The notes under the pieces were generated by a model. It searched no databases, was not told the origin of the DNA, and saw nothing but the letters and a program-made list of their open reading frames with translations. Of a stretch of 64,000 nucleotides of DNA, positions 45,224 through 54,712 are shown one piece after another. Source of the stretch: Seonamhaeicola maritimus (lineage in GTDB: Bacteria; Bacteroidota; Bacteroidia; Flavobacteriales; Flavobacteriaceae); NCBI RefSeq assembly GCF_008056315.1, contig NZ_VRKQ01000018.1, positions 127,772 through 191,771 on the forward strand. Reading direction: 5' to 3'. Both the position numbers and the translations under genes were made by a program. The stretch's first letter is position 1; the number at the start of each line of letters is the position of its first letter.

Positions 45224-45421
45224 TTAAGAAACTGGTTGAATAATGTCTCTTGATAGGTAGTTTAACCGATTTATTTCATCTAAAAGCTCAATAGCCTTAA
45301 ACTCAGAGAAGTCACTTAAAGCAAAATCTGTTTGTCTTAAATTATAAGCTTGCTCAACAAGTTCTTTATATCTTTTGTTGAGAGCTTCTCTTCTGCTTTT
45401 TATTAATTCGGTATTGCTCAT
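45224..45421 (-). CDS. Small 65-aa coiled-coil protein, unknown
   Basis: A 65-aa, highly charged, helical product (RREALNKRYKELVEQAYNL, then FKAIELLDEINRLNYLSRD) without export signal. The pattern of K/E-rich heptads and the ARRAY-like KRYKELVEQAYNLRQTD segment recalls the small Lacal_2735-type flavobacterial proteins, but the match is from memory and weak. It may be co-transcribed with the 48-aa frame downstream. Function unknown. Confidence 0.55.
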   Translation of the reverse strand: MSNTELIKSRREALNKRYKELVEQAYNLRQTDFALSDFSEFKAIELLDEINRLNYLSRDIIQPVS

Positions 45422-45592
45422 TTAGCCTTGAATAACAAGTAATTAAATATACATTTTTTATTGGAATATTAAAAACAAGATTATGTCAGATTAGTACTAT
45501 TCATAAAAATCATAATTTAATGTTTTGTTAATACAATGTAAAATCTGCTTCTTTTTGAATAATTTTAAGAAAACCATTAAACTTCTGCGAAT

Positions 45593-46102
45593 ATGAGATT
45601 TTTAACTTTTATGCTTTTTATAATGTTTTCTTTTACATTGAATGCTCAAGAGAATTCATGTAAATGCTGTACAGAAAACAATGATGCGTTCGATTTTTGG
45701 TTAGGTGAATGGGAAGTCTTCAATAAGAATGAAACTATTGCTGGTTATAGTAATATCACTCAAATTCAAAATAATTGCGTGATTCTAGAAAACTGGAAAA
45801 GTGCCAAAGGGAATTATACGGGGACAAGCAACAATTTTTACAATGTTAAAACGAAACAGTGGGAACAAATTTGGATAGATAATCAAGGAGGGGTTTTGCA
45901 TTTAAAAGGAAGTAGGGTTGAAAACCAAATGATTTTAAGCACAGAAGAAGAAACCAATGAAAAAGGGCAAAGGGTAAAAAATAGAGTCACCTGGACAAAA
46001 AATGAAGATGGAACAGTACGTCAGTATTGGGAAATTATAACAGACGGAAAAGATATTGCCATAGCCTTTGATGGACTATATAAAAAGAAAACCTCTAATT
46101 AG
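45593..46102 (+). CDS. Secreted DUF1579-like small beta-barrel protein
   Basis: A 169-aa protein with a signal peptide ending at TLNAQE, followed by a Cys-rich NSCKCCTENN segment and a lipocalin-like body: FDFWLGEWEVFNKNETIAG, then VKTKQWEQIWIDNQGGVLH and WTKNEDGTVRQYWEI. The FWxGxW start and repeated strand pattern are those of DUF1579-type proteins. Probably periplasmic; ligand unknown. It is transcribed alone, with about 170 bp of AT-rich upstream sequence that includes a C-poor leader but no clear box. Confidence 0.7.
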   Translation: MRFLTFMLFIMFSFTLNAQENSCKCCTENNDAFDFWLGEWEVFNKNETIAGYSNITQIQNNCVILENWKSAKGNYTGTSNNFYNVKTKQWEQIWIDNQGGVLHLKGSRVENQMILSTEEETNEKGQRVKNRVTWTKNEDGTVRQYWEIITDGKDIAIAFDGLYKKKTSN

Positions 46103-46173
46103 AAAAAGTTGTGCTAATTTGAATTTTTTCTGGTTCCAAATAGTGTGGTTTTAAAATATTGAGAACGAAGATT

Positions 46174-46881
46174 TTAATCCTGTAGGGCAAATACTTTTTT
46201 TAGTAAATCTGTAGTTCTTGATGATAACTTAGTTCTAATCTCTTTTTCTTCAATAGCAATCAAAGTATAAACACCATCTAATGCTTCTTTAGTAACATAA
46301 TCGGTCAAATCCGGATTTACATCTTTTGTAAAAGGTAAATTGTTGTATTTAGATATTAAGTTGCTCCAAATATCATCGGCCCCAACCTTAGAGAAGGAAT
46401 TCTTAATAACAGGATTCAATTTACCATATAAAGCAGTTTCAGTTTTACCAGTTAAATATCGAGTTGCAGCGTTATCATTTCCTAGCAGAATATTTTTGGC
46501 ATCGGCAAAAGTGATTCCTTTCACAGCATCAACAAAAATAGGCGTAGCTTCTTTTACCGCATCTTCGGCAGCTCTATTGAGTACTTTTAAGCCTTCATCA
46601 GCTAATTTACCTAATCCAATATCGCGTAAAGTCTTATCTACCTTTTGAAGTTCTTCTGGTAGTAGTATTTTAACTAATTCATTTTTAAAGAAACCATCCT
46701 TTTGAGTAAGTTTGGTTACTTGCTTGTCAATACCAAAATCTAAAGCTTGTCTTAAACCAGAGGCAATTTCTGTATTACTAATGCCTCCACCTTGAGGTAA
46801 TTCATTAATAACTTGTTGTAATTCGGCGCACGCCGTAAAATGGAATATAGCTAGTAGTAGGATTAAAAGTTTTCGGGCCAT
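46174..46881 (-). CDS. DUF4197 lipoprotein
   Basis: A 235-aa exported protein whose signal ends in AIFHFTACAEL (lipobox Cys). The body matches the DUF4197 pattern: NTEIASGLRQALDFGIDKQV, LTQKDGFFKNELVKILLPEE, AVKGITFADAKNILLGND (GITFxDAxxIL is typical), and a C-terminal LDGVYTLIAIEEKEIR. The family is common in Proteobacteria and Bacteroidota; function unknown, likely periplasmic. It is transcribed from its own promoter; the purU terminator lies just upstream. Confidence 0.85.
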   Translation of the reverse strand: MARKLLILLLAIFHFTACAELQQVINELPQGGGISNTEIASGLRQALDFGIDKQVTKLTQKDGFFKNELVKILLPEELQKVDKTLRDIGLGKLADEGLKVLNRAAEDAVKEATPIFVDAVKGITFADAKNILLGNDNAATRYLTGKTETALYGKLNPVIKNSFSKVGADDIWSNLISKYNNLPFTKDVNPDLTDYVTKEALDGVYTLIAIEEKEIRTKLSSRTTDLLKKVFALQD

Positions 46882-46925
46882 GATTTTTGTTTTAAATATA
46901 TGAATTAATATTAAGTTAGAAACAA

Positions 46926-46957
46926 AAAAGACACCTTGAGAGAAAGGTGTCTTTTCT
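46926..46957 (-). terminator. Rho-independent terminator of purU
   Basis: Perfect 12-bp stem AAAAGACACCTT / AAGGTGTCTTTT with a 6-nt loop and a U-tract on the minus strand, about 130 bp after the purU stop and upstream of the DUF4197 gene. Confidence 0.82.
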
Positions 46958-47086
46958 TCAATTTTAAACTAAACAATCCCTCATCATTTTTTCGCGTTCT
47001 ATTAGTTTTCTATTTAATAAGACACGAATAAAAAAATAAGTCACAAGATTGATTGTGAAAATTCTGGAATTATTTAGGAAATACTT

Positions 47087-47941
47087 TTATGAGAAAATAA
47101 CCGTCTTATTATTGTAGACCATCACTTTTCTTTCGGCATGAAGTTTTACCGCATTTGCTAAAACTATTTTTTCTAAATCGCGCCCTTTGGCTATAAGATC
47201 TGGAATGGAGTGCGCATGCGTTACACGAGTTACATCTTGTTCAATAATTGGTCCTGCATCTAATTCTTCAGTAACATAATGGCTAGTAGCACCAATAATT
47301 TTAACACCACGTTTATAAGCAGAATGATATGGTTTAGCGCCAACAAAAGCTGGCAAGAATGAGTGATGAATGTTTATGATCTTATTGTCGTATTTGTCTA
47401 TAAGCTTTGGAGAAACAATTTGCATATATCTGGCCAATACAATGAAATCAATACCATGTTCTTCTAATAACCTTAATTGTTCGTTTTCTGCTTCATTCTT
47501 GGTGTCCTTTGTTACAGGTACATGGAAAAACGGAATTTTGAAATTATCGGCAATAGATTTTAAATCGTTATGATTACTAATTATAAATGGGATTTCTAAG
47601 TTAAGTTCTCCAGAATTATAACGTCCTAACAAATCGTAAAGGCAGTGATCATATTTCGAAATAAATAAAGCCATTTTAGGTTTCTTTTCCGAAGAATAGA
47701 TACGCCATTTCATATCAAACTTATCTGCAAGTACATCTTTAAAAGCTTCCTTAAAGGCTTCTGTGGAAAAAGATTTTGACCCAAACTCACTTTCCAATCG
47801 CATGAAAAAGATATTCTGTTCTCTATCTACGTGTTGGTCTATATATACAATGTTACCGTTTTGATGTGCAATAAAATTGGTAACCGAGGCAATAATGTTT
47901 GGTCTATCGTTACAATGAATTAAAATAGTAATCTTATTCAT
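47087..47941 (-). CDS. purU: Formyltetrahydrofolate deformylase
   Basis: Hydrolyses 10-formyl-THF to formate and THF, balancing one-carbon pools and feeding formate to purine synthesis. 284 aa, usual length. An N-terminal ACT domain (TILIHCNDRPNIIASVTNFI) is followed by a formyltransferase-fold domain with NIHHSFLPAFVGAKPYHSAY and HYVTEELDAGPIIEQDVTRV, carrying the catalytic Asn, His and Asp. Divergent from icmF. Its terminator lies about 130 bp downstream. Confidence 0.94.
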   Translation of the reverse strand: MNKITILIHCNDRPNIIASVTNFIAHQNGNIVYIDQHVDREQNIFFMRLESEFGSKSFSTEAFKEAFKDVLADKFDMKWRIYSSEKKPKMALFISKYDHCLYDLLGRYNSGELNLEIPFIISNHNDLKSIADNFKIPFFHVPVTKDTKNEAENEQLRLLEEHGIDFIVLARYMQIVSPKLIDKYDNKIINIHHSFLPAFVGAKPYHSAYKRGVKIIGATSHYVTEELDAGPIIEQDVTRVTHAHSIPDLIAKGRDLEKIVLANAVKLHAERKVMVYNNKTVIFS

Positions 47942-48087
47942 AGGGCTTTGCGTATTTCGGTTGGTAAAATTAGCTTAAAAATAGAGAAGAAATAATCTAA
48001 GATGATATTTTTGAAAATATTCGATAAATCGATAAAATTTTTGAATATTTCGTAAATTGCATCAATAAAATAGACTTTTTTTTAAAG

Positions 48088-51000
48088 ATGAAACATATAA
48101 AACCCTATAAACCCAAGTATAATATTCGTGTTGTTACAGCTGCTTCATTGTTTGATGGTCATGATGCATCTATTAACATTATGCGTAGAATTATTCAAGC
48201 AACTGGGGTTGAGGTGATTCATTTAGGGCATGACAGGAGTGTGGAGGAGGTTGTTAATACAGCTATTCAGGAAGATGTAAATGCTATTTGTTTAACCTCC
48301 TATCAAGGGGGACATAATGAGTACTTTAAGTATATGTTTGACTTGCTTCATGAACGAGGGGCAGGACATATTAAGATTTTTGGTGGAGGTGGAGGAGTTA
48401 TTCTTCCAGATGAGATTAAGGACCTAATGGATTATGGTATAGCTAGAATTTATTCTCCTGATGATGGCAGAGAAATGGGGCTTCAAGGTATGATAAATGA
48501 TTTAGTAAAACAATCGGATTTTGCCATTGGAGATAGTTTAAAAAGTGAGGATGAATTTCTTTCAGAACAAAATCACGGTGCAATAGCCCGATTAATTTCA
48601 TCGGCTGAGAACTTCCCTGAAATTTCAAAACATCCTCTAGAAAAAATTCAAAATAAAATAAAAGATTCTAAATCCCCCGTTTTGGGAATTACTGGAACTG
48701 GTGGAGCAGGAAAATCATCCTTGGTGGATGAATTAGTAAGACGTTTTTTAATTGATTTTCCAAAGAAAACTGTTGGGATTATTTCTGTTGACCCCTCAAA
48801 ACGAAAAACTGGTGGTGCACTTTTGGGGGATAGAATCAGAATGAATGCTATTAATAACCCAAGGGTTTATATGCGAAGTTTGGCTACACGTCAATCAAAT
48901 TTGTCGCTTTCTAAACATATTGATGAAGCGGTTGATATTTTGAAAGCTGCCAATTTTGATCTGATTATTTTGGAAACTTCCGGAATAGGACAATCAGGCT
49001 CTGAAATTGTTGAGCATTGTGATGTTGCCACTTATGTAATGACTCCAGAATTTGGTGCTGCAACACAATTGGAAAAAATTGACATGCTTGATTTTGCTGA
49101 TTTGGTTGCTGTCAACAAGTTTGATAAACGTGGTGCGTTGGATGCTTTAAGAGATGTGAAAAAGCAATATATGCGTAACAATAATCTCTGGGAGACTCCT
49201 CAAGAAGATTTACCAGTTTTTGGAACTATTGCTTCACAGTTTAATGATCCTGGAATGAATTCACTCTACAAAGCAGTCATGGACGTTTTAGTTGAAAAAG
49301 CTGCGGCAGATTTAAAATCTACTTTTGAGGTCTCCAAAGAAATGAGTGAAAAGGTTTTTATAATTCCTCCTTCAAGAAATAGATACCTTTCTGAAATTGC
49401 CGATAGTAATAGAAATTATGATAAAAATGTTAATGAACAGGTAGAACTCGCACAAAAGCTTTTTGGTATTTATAAAACTATAAATATTGTTGCTGTTATT
49501 TCGAAAGGCAAAGAGCAATCTTATTTAAATGAATTGGGGATAAATCAGGAAGAAATTCTGAAACAAGTCGAGGACGACAAGAAAGAGTTATTAGTATTAC
49601 TTTTCAAAGAATTTGATGGGGTAAAAATAAATCTTGAGCCCAAAAATTGGGAACTCATTTTAAAATGGGATGAAAAAGTTAATCGATATAAACTTCCTGT
49701 TTATTCATTTAAAGTTAGGGATAAAGAAATTAAAGTAGAAACGCATAGCGAGTCGCTATCGCATTTGGAAATTCCAAAAATAGCTTTACCTAAATATGAA
49801 GCATGGGGCGATATTTTGCGTTGGATATTACAAGAAAATGTACCAGGGGAATTTCCTTTTGCTTCAGGGTTATTTCCATTTAAGCGAGTTGGAGAAGACC
49901 CTGCAAGAATGTTTGCTGGAGAAGGAGGCCCTGAGCGTACCAATAGAAGGTTTCATTATGTAAGTATGGGAATGCCCGCAAAAAGATTGTCAACAGCTTT
50001 TGATAGTGTAACACTTTATGGTAATGATCCAGATTATAGGCCAGATATTTACGGGAAAATAGGAAACGCTGGTGTAAGCATTTGTTGTTTAGATGATGCC
50101 AAAAAATTGTATTCAGGTTTTAATTTAGCTGATACTATGACTTCTGTTAGTATGACTATTAATGGTCCAGCTCCAATGTTGTTAGGGTTTTTTATGAATG
50201 CTGCCATAGATCAGCAATGTGAAATATATATAAAGGAACATGAGCTTGAATCTGAAGTTGAGGCTAAAATTGCCAAGATATATAAAGGAAAAGAACAGCC
50301 AAAGTATAACGGAGAACTGCCAGAAAGAAATGATGGATTAGGTCTGATGTTATTGGGTGTAACCGGAGATCAAGTGTTACCTCCTAAGGTTTATAAAGAA
50401 ATAAAGGCAGCAACCATTTCTCAAGTTAGAGGGACAGTACAAGCAGACATTTTGAAAGAAGATCAAGCACAAAATACCTGCATTTTTTCTACTGAGTTTG
50501 CATTGCGTTTAATGGGTGATGTTCAGGAATATTTTATTGATAATAATGTACGTAATTTTTATTCTGTTTCTATTTCAGGCTATCATATTGCTGAAGCAGG
50601 TGCAAATCCAATAACACAGTTGGCATTGACATTGTCAAATGGATTCACTTATGTAGAATATTACCTTTCAAGAGGTATGGACATTAATAAGTTTGGACCA
50701 AATTTATCCTTTTTCTTTTCTAATGGTATAGACCCAGAGTACGCGGTTATTGGTCGTGTGGCAAGAAAGATTTGGTCAAAAGCAATGAAATATAAATATG
50801 GTGCTAATGAACGCGCTCAAAAATTGAAATACCACATTCAAACATCAGGAAGAAGCTTGCATGCTCAGGAAATAGATTTTAATGATATAAGAACAACACT
50901 TCAAGCCTTATACGCTATTTATGATAATTGTAATTCACTTCATACAAATGCTTATGACGAAGCTATAACTACACCTACAGAAGAGTCTGTTCGTCGTGCG

Positions 51001-51522
51001 ATGGCTATACAACTCATTATCAATAAAGAGTTAGGTTTAGCTAAAAATGAAAACCCCATTCAAGGAGCATTTATTATTGAAGAATTAACTGATTTGGTTG
51101 AAGAAGTGGTGTTGTTAGAGTTTGATCGACTTACAGAAAGAGGAGGTGTTTTAGGAGCTATGGAAACTATGTATCAACGCAGTAAGATTCAGGAAGAAAG
51201 TTTATACTATGAAACATTAAAGCACAATGGTGAAATTCCAATTATAGGTGTGAATACTTTTTTAAGTAGTAAAGGTTCTCCAACAATTTTACCTGCTGAA
51301 GTAATTAGGGCAACAGAGGAAGAAAAGAAATTTCAAATTAAGACTTTAGAAAACTTGCATAAAAGAGAGGATACAGAGCGTTTGTTAAAGCAGCTCCAAA
51401 TTGCAGCTATTAAAAACGAGAATATTTTTGAAATTCTTATGGAGGTTTGCAAGATTTGTTCGCTTGGGCAAATTACCAAATCACTCTTTGAAGTTGGTGG
51501 ACAATATAGAAGGAACATGTAA
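48088..51522 (+). CDS. icmF: Fused isobutyryl-CoA mutase, B12-dependent
   Basis: An 1144-aa fusion: N-terminal B12-binding domain with lower-ligand His25 in [16 protein letters not shown] (about 10-145); MeaB-like G3E GTPase chaperone with Walker [15 protein letters not shown] (about 205-218) and [13 protein letters not shown]-terminal acyl-CoA mutase barrel (about 560-1144, [40 protein letters not shown]). This domain order is that of IcmF and not of methylmalonyl-CoA mutase MutAB. It interconverts isobutyryl- and n-butyryl-CoA (also isovaleryl/pivalyl in some). The 146-bp upstream gap has loosely paired AATATTC/GAATATT arms but no recognised B12 riboswitch. Automatic annotation often calls it methylmalonyl-CoA mutase; the fusion argues against that. 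Confidence 0.94.
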   Translation: MKHIKPYKPKYNIRVVTAASLFDGHDASINIMRRIIQATGVEVIHLGHDRSVEEVVNTAIQEDVNAICLTSYQGGHNEYFKYMFDLLHERGAGHIKIFGGGGGVILPDEIKDLMDYGIARIYSPDDGREMGLQGMINDLVKQSDFAIGDSLKSEDEFLSEQNHGAIARLISSAENFPEISKHPLEKIQNKIKDSKSPVLGITGTGGAGKSSLVDELVRRFLIDFPKKTVGIISVDPSKRKTGGALLGDRIRMNAINNPRVYMRSLATRQSNLSLSKHIDEAVDILKAANFDLIILETSGIGQSGSEIVEHCDVATYVMTPEFGAATQLEKIDMLDFADLVAVNKFDKRGALDALRDVKKQYMRNNNLWETPQEDLPVFGTIASQFNDPGMNSLYKAVMDVLVEKAAADLKSTFEVSKEMSEKVFIIPPSRNRYLSEIADSNRNYDKNVNEQVELAQKLFGIYKTINIVAVISKGKEQSYLNELGINQEEILKQVEDDKKELLVLLFKEFDGVKINLEPKNWELILKWDEKVNRYKLPVYSFKVRDKEIKVETHSESLSHLEIPKIALPKYEAWGDILRWILQENVPGEFPFASGLFPFKRVGEDPARMFAGEGGPERTNRRFHYVSMGMPAKRLSTAFDSVTLYGNDPDYRPDIYGKIGNAGVSICCLDDAKKLYSGFNLADTMTSVSMTINGPAPMLLGFFMNAAIDQQCEIYIKEHELESEVEAKIAKIYKGKEQPKYNGELPERNDGLGLMLLGVTGDQVLPPKVYKEIKAATISQVRGTVQADILKEDQAQNTCIFSTEFALRLMGDVQEYFIDNNVRNFYSVSISGYHIAEAGANPITQLALTLSNGFTYVEYYLSRGMDINKFGPNLSFFFSNGIDPEYAVIGRVARKIWSKAMKYKYGANERAQKLKYHIQTSGRSLHAQEIDFNDIRTTLQALYAIYDNCNSLHTNAYDEAITTPTEESVRRAMAIQLIINKELGLAKNENPIQGAFIIEELTDLVEEVVLLEFDRLTERGGVLGAMETMYQRSKIQEESLYYETLKHNGEIPIIGVNTFLSSKGSPTILPAEVIRATEEEKKFQIKTLENLHKREDTERLLKQLQIAAIKNENIFEILMEVCKICSLGQITKSLFEVGGQYRRNM

Positions 51523-51586
51523 TTCTAAAGTTATTCTAATGTGAATATATTAAGTAGCTGTTTTCTTATTTTTAGACATTTTATCT

Positions 51587-51594
51587 TATATTTG
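51587..51594 (+). promoter_or_regulatory. Candidate -7 box of the Crp-family gene
   Basis: TATATTTG fits TAnnTTTG exactly. It ends only 5 bp before the ATG at 51599, so the transcript would be leaderless or translation begins further in (51638 or 51653). Confidence 0.45.
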
Positions 51595-51598
51595 ATTA

Positions 51599-52183
51599 AT
51601 GTCTGTAACCAAATACAATAATCTTTTTAGCATTGTTATGTTGAATTCGATAATGCCTTTATCGAAATCGCTTAATAAATATCTGGCTCAAAGAATAGTT
51701 AATAAAAAATTTAATAAAGGAGATTTTATTATTACTAATGGAACAATAGCTGATAGATTGTACATTATAAGAAAAGGACTTGTAAGAGGTTTTTTTATAC
51801 ACAATGATAATGAAATTACAACTTGGGCAAGTGTTGATAGTGAAATGATAACGTCTATTTCTGGGTTTTTTAGGAAAAAGGTAGCCCTGGAAAATATACA
51901 GTGTTTAGAAGATACGTATACAGAAAGTTTAAGCTTTGATGACCTTCAATTTGCTTTAAAACACTTCCCGGAAATGGAAGGTTTATATAGAATATTATTG
52001 GAAGAATATTTTATTGAAGCGGAATACAGGGCTTTTGCTGCAAGAATTCCTTCGGCTAAAGAAAGATTTGATTATTATAGAAAAATTATTAAGCCTGAGA
52101 AACTAAAGCGCTTACCTAAGAAACATTTAGCATCTTTACTTAATATGCGTCCAGAGACATTATCTAGGTTGGAATTGGACTAA
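51599..52183 (+). CDS. Crp/Fnr family transcriptional regulator
   Basis: A 194-aa regulator from the first ATG. A cyclic-nucleotide-binding-type beta-barrel spans about 30-125 (FNKGDFIITNGTIADRLYII, then RKGLVRGFFIHNDNEITTW), with a C-terminal helix-turn-helix near 165-194 (KKHLASLLNMRPETLSRLE). The usual PFGE(S)AL/RxA phosphate-cassette residues are not evident, so cyclic nucleotide binding is doubtful, as in many Bacteroidota relatives. The protein stops right after the recognition helix, a few residues shorter than relatives. A -7 box 5 bp before the first ATG makes ATG 51638 (MLNSIMPLS) a reasonable alternative start. Targets unknown. Confidence 0.85.
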   Translation: MSVTKYNNLFSIVMLNSIMPLSKSLNKYLAQRIVNKKFNKGDFIITNGTIADRLYIIRKGLVRGFFIHNDNEITTWASVDSEMITSISGFFRKKVALENIQCLEDTYTESLSFDDLQFALKHFPEMEGLYRILLEEYFIEAEYRAFAARIPSAKERFDYYRKIIKPEKLKRLPKKHLASLLNMRPETLSRLELD

Positions 52184-52267
52184 TTTTATTTTATCTAAAA
52201 TTGACATAAATCAATCGTTAAGTGTTTTTTTTACAAAAAAGTATTGTCAATAGGTGTAAATTCGTGC

Positions 52268-52374
52268 CATTCAATTTGTATCATAATAGTCTGATTAATA
52301 GCTGATATCAATAATTATTGATGAAAAAATTGAAGTCTCTCACATAAAGCACATCCTTTTGGGTGTGCTTTTTT
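52268..52374 (+). ncRNA. Candidate small RNA ending in a terminator
   Basis: A strong rho-independent terminator (52346-52374) closes a gene-free gap of 238 bp in which no frame is convincing. TAAATTCG at about 52256 resembles a -7 box. A perfect 16-bp palindrome (52307-52322, ATCAATAATTATTGAT) lies inside. The hairpin could instead end the Crp-gene transcript 160 bp after its stop. No known RNA family recognised. Confidence 0.3.
52346..52374 (+). terminator. Rho-independent terminator
   Basis: 11-bp stem AAAGCACATCC / GGGTGTGCTTT (one G-U) with a TTTT loop and a T-tract. It ends either the Crp-family gene transcript or a small RNA, 48 bp before the hydrolase gene. Confidence 0.85.
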
Positions 52375-52421
52375 ATTTTATATACTTCTTTTAAGTAACT
52401 TACATTTAAAAATAAATCATA

Positions 52422-53369
52422 ATGAAAGTAAGGTATTTAACACTGTTTTTGGTATTTAGTTTCTGTTTTTCACACACTCAAAATGGCAAAATTATAAGTA
52501 AAGAAGTATATAAGCTTCATGATACAATCATGAGTCGTTTAAAAGGTAATGAGCATATTCTTGAGGTTTTAGATAAGGTGAAATTTAGCAAGATTATATA
52601 TTTGTCGGATGGATTAAGAGTGACAGGGTATATCTCAGAACCCAAAAAAGAAGGTGTTTATCCGTGTATTATAGCAAATAGAGGAGGGAATAGAGAGTTT
52701 GGAGCTTGGAATCCTTATGGAATTGCATTTTTTTTAGGAGAAATGGCAAGTTGGAATTACGTTGTTGTGGCAAGCCAATATAGAGGAAATGATGGTGGAG
52801 AAGGGCAAGAGGAGTTTGGAGGTAAAGATGTAAATGATGTTTTGAACCTGATACCTTTATTAAAAGAATTACCAAATGCGGATACTTCAAGAATAGGTAT
52901 AGAAGGAGGGAGTAGAGGAGGCATGATGACCTATTTGGCACTTAAGAGAACTTGTGATTTTAAAGCGGCGGCTGTTGTGGCCGGGGCGGCAGATTCTTTT
53001 ACGAATATCACTAGTAGACCAGAAATGGAGAAGTACGTGTATTCCGAGTTAATTCCGAACTATTTTGAGAATAAAGAGAAAGAACTTAAAACACGTTCGG
53101 CTATTTTTTGGGCCGACGAAATGTGTAAAACTACGCCATTATTAATTTTACATGGTAGTGCAGATTGGAGAGTGCTTCCAACAGAATCAATGACTCTAGT
53201 AAATAAATTATACGAGGCCAAACATCCAACAAGGTTTATTCTTTTTGAAGGAGCTGATCACGGTATTAGAGAATACAGATCAGAGGTCTTTGCTCAAGTA
53301 AAGAGACATTTTGATTACTATGTTCGAGATTTAGGAAAACTACCAAACATGGAACCACATGGCAGGTAA
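52422..53369 (+). CDS. Secreted alpha/beta hydrolase, S9 peptidase-like
   Basis: A 315-aa exported hydrolase with a signal peptide ending near SFCFSHTQ. Catalytic triad of the prolyl-oligopeptidase/dienelactone-type fold: nucleophile Ser in IGIEGGSRGGMMTYLAL (GGSRGG; about residue 167), Asp in LHGSADWRVLP, His in EGADHGIREY. The PCIIANRGGNREFG segment provides the oxyanion-hole region. It lacks the beta-propeller of true oligopeptidases, so a peptide or ester substrate cannot be decided. It is transcribed alone and ends 2 bp from a convergent gene. Confidence 0.85.
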   Translation: MKVRYLTLFLVFSFCFSHTQNGKIISKEVYKLHDTIMSRLKGNEHILEVLDKVKFSKIIYLSDGLRVTGYISEPKKEGVYPCIIANRGGNREFGAWNPYGIAFFLGEMASWNYVVVASQYRGNDGGEGQEEFGGKDVNDVLNLIPLLKELPNADTSRIGIEGGSRGGMMTYLALKRTCDFKAAAVVAGAADSFTNITSRPEMEKYVYSELIPNYFENKEKELKTRSAIFWADEMCKTTPLLILHGSADWRVLPTESMTLVNKLYEAKHPTRFILFEGADHGIREYRSEVFAQVKRHFDYYVRDLGKLPNMEPHGR

Positions 53370-53371
53370 CA

Positions 53372-53770
53372 TTATAAACTTAGCATCCAACTACGTTGTA
53401 ACTTCTTAAACTTCTTTAATTCGTTTCTTAGAATTGGTAAAAAGTCCTTACCGTTACTGTTTGATCTTTCTAAACGGTATGAGTTTTTATATAGTAAATT
53501 AGTTAGTTGTCTTAATGAGGCAACATGCTTGTGCTTTCTTTCAGAATGACGTTGTAATTCAGCATTTGCAATTTCCGGAACTAACGAAACAGACTGTTGA
53601 ACAATATCACCAGTAAAGTAAATGTTTGAGTCTTCAGTACCATCTTCTTTTAGCGGAGCTAAGTCGTCATTTAGGTACGTAGAAATGTTCTGAGAAAGCG
53701 CTAAAATTTCAAGAGCTTTTCTATAAATCGGTAATTCCGATAGGTTTGGTGGGGTATTGTGTAACATCAT
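53372..53770 (-). CDS. Conserved-looking helical protein, unknown (132 aa)
   Basis: A 132-aa cytoplasmic helical protein: LPIYRKALEILALSQNISTY, a central FTGDIVQQSVSLVPEIANAE and a basic C-terminus (RNELKKFKKLQRSWMLSL). The length and four-helix pattern recall the 23S rRNA intervening-sequence four-helix-bundle family, but the usual signature is not obvious, so the family is left open. It is convergent with the hydrolase and divergent from the Lrp-type regulator, whose promoter shares the 120-bp gap. Confidence 0.65.
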   Translation of the reverse strand: MMLHNTPPNLSELPIYRKALEILALSQNISTYLNDDLAPLKEDGTEDSNIYFTGDIVQQSVSLVPEIANAELQRHSERKHKHVASLRQLTNLLYKNSYRLERSNSNGKDFLPILRNELKKFKKLQRSWMLSL

Positions 53771-53845
53771 CTAATTTTTCACTGCAATTTTATCAAAATT
53801 ACTCACAAGAAATCATATTCAACTTTAATATTTAAAGTAAATGTG

Positions 53846-53853
53846 TATTTTTG
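53846..53853 (+). promoter_or_regulatory. Candidate -7 box of the Lrp-family gene
   Basis: TATTTTTG matches TAnnTTTG and lies 37 bp before the ATG at 53891. The -33 element is unclear. Confidence 0.45.
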
Positions 53854-53890
53854 CTTTAAATTAAATGTTTATACAGTTAAATTACTTTAA

Positions 53891-54334
53891 ATGAAAATTG
53901 ACGAGCTTAATAAGAAGATTTTGAAGTGTTTACAAACAAATGCTAGACTTTCAAATGCCGAAATAGGACGTCAGGTTGGTATTAGTTCGCCGGCAGTTTC
54001 AGAGCGCATTAAAAAGATGGAAGATTTAGGTGTTATTGAAGGATACAAGACAGCAGTTTCTCCATTTGAAATGGGTTATCAGTTAAAAGCCATAATTACT
54101 TTAAGAGCTTTTATGGGTAAGCTAAAACCTTTTTTGGAAAAAGTAAAAACTTTTGATGAGGTAGTTAACTGTTACAGAATTACTGGCGACGAGAATATTG
54201 TTATGGAAGTAGTCCTAAAAAATCACAAGCATTTAGAAACTTTTATAGATCAGCTTATTATTTATGGAGAAAGTAAAACCCAAATTGTACTTTCTGATGT
54301 TGTTAAGCAAAAGGAAATAAAACCTATAAAGTAA
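53891..54334 (+). CDS. Lrp/AsnC family transcriptional regulator
   Basis: A 147-aa regulator: N-terminal winged HTH (DELNKKILKCLQTNARLSNA, then EIGRQVGISSPAVSERIKKM) and C-terminal RAM/AsnC ligand-binding domain (about 65-140, with VVNCYRITGDENIVMEVVLK). These proteins respond to amino acids and control amino-acid metabolism or transport. It stands head to head with the 132-aa gene and tail to tail (0 bp) with the VOC gene. Its possible target is the adjacent MFS exporter operon, a guess from position only. Confidence 0.92.
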   Translation: MKIDELNKKILKCLQTNARLSNAEIGRQVGISSPAVSERIKKMEDLGVIEGYKTAVSPFEMGYQLKAIITLRAFMGKLKPFLEKVKTFDEVVNCYRITGDENIVMEVVLKNHKHLETFIDQLIIYGESKTQIVLSDVVKQKEIKPIK

Positions 54335-54712
54335 TTAATCTATCCTCCAAGGTGGATTCTTTCTGTTCTTACCTGCATGATATAAAATAATATGATTTCC
54401 ATCCAAATCATTTAAATGTGCTTCACGCCATAACCAAGGTTTGTCTTCTGGCAATTGTTTGAATACAATTCCATTTTGTTGAAGACCCTTAACCAATTCA
54501 TCTAAATTTTCATTTTCAAAATAGAGTGTAATTCCACTTATTTTAGGTAACTCTTCAACTTCGTGTATAGAGAAAGTAGAATTTCCTTTGGTACATTCAA
54601 ATCTAACATATCTTGGGAGTGCGTCTACAATAAGACGCAACCCCAAGATTTTATAGAATTCACTTGCTTTTACAACATCTAATGATGGTATGGTAATCTG
54701 ATTTAAATCCAT
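54335..54712 (-). CDS. VOC family protein (glyoxalase/bleomycin-resistance fold)
   Basis: A 125-aa single-module VOC protein with paired beta-alpha-beta-beta-beta units: ITIPSLDVVKASEFYKILGL at the N-terminus and WREAHLNDLDGNHIILYHAG near the C-terminus, the latter with the metal-type His and Glu-like positions of the fold. It may be an isomerase, dioxygenase or binding protein. Its ATG lies inside the 3' end of the MFS gene (10-bp overlap), so it is translationally coupled to the exporter, which suggests a shared resistance role. Confidence 0.85.
   Translation of the reverse strand: MDLNQITIPSLDVVKASEFYKILGLRLIVDALPRYVRFECTKGNSTFSIHEVEELPKISGITLYFENENLDELVKGLQQNGIVFKQLPEDKPWLWREAHLNDLDGNHIILYHAGKNRKNPPWRID

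Noticed and set aside
48001-48087. AATATTC/GAATATT arms upstream of icmF as a riboswitch
   Set aside because: Arms are short, far apart and in very AT-rich DNA; no B12-box-like segment is present.
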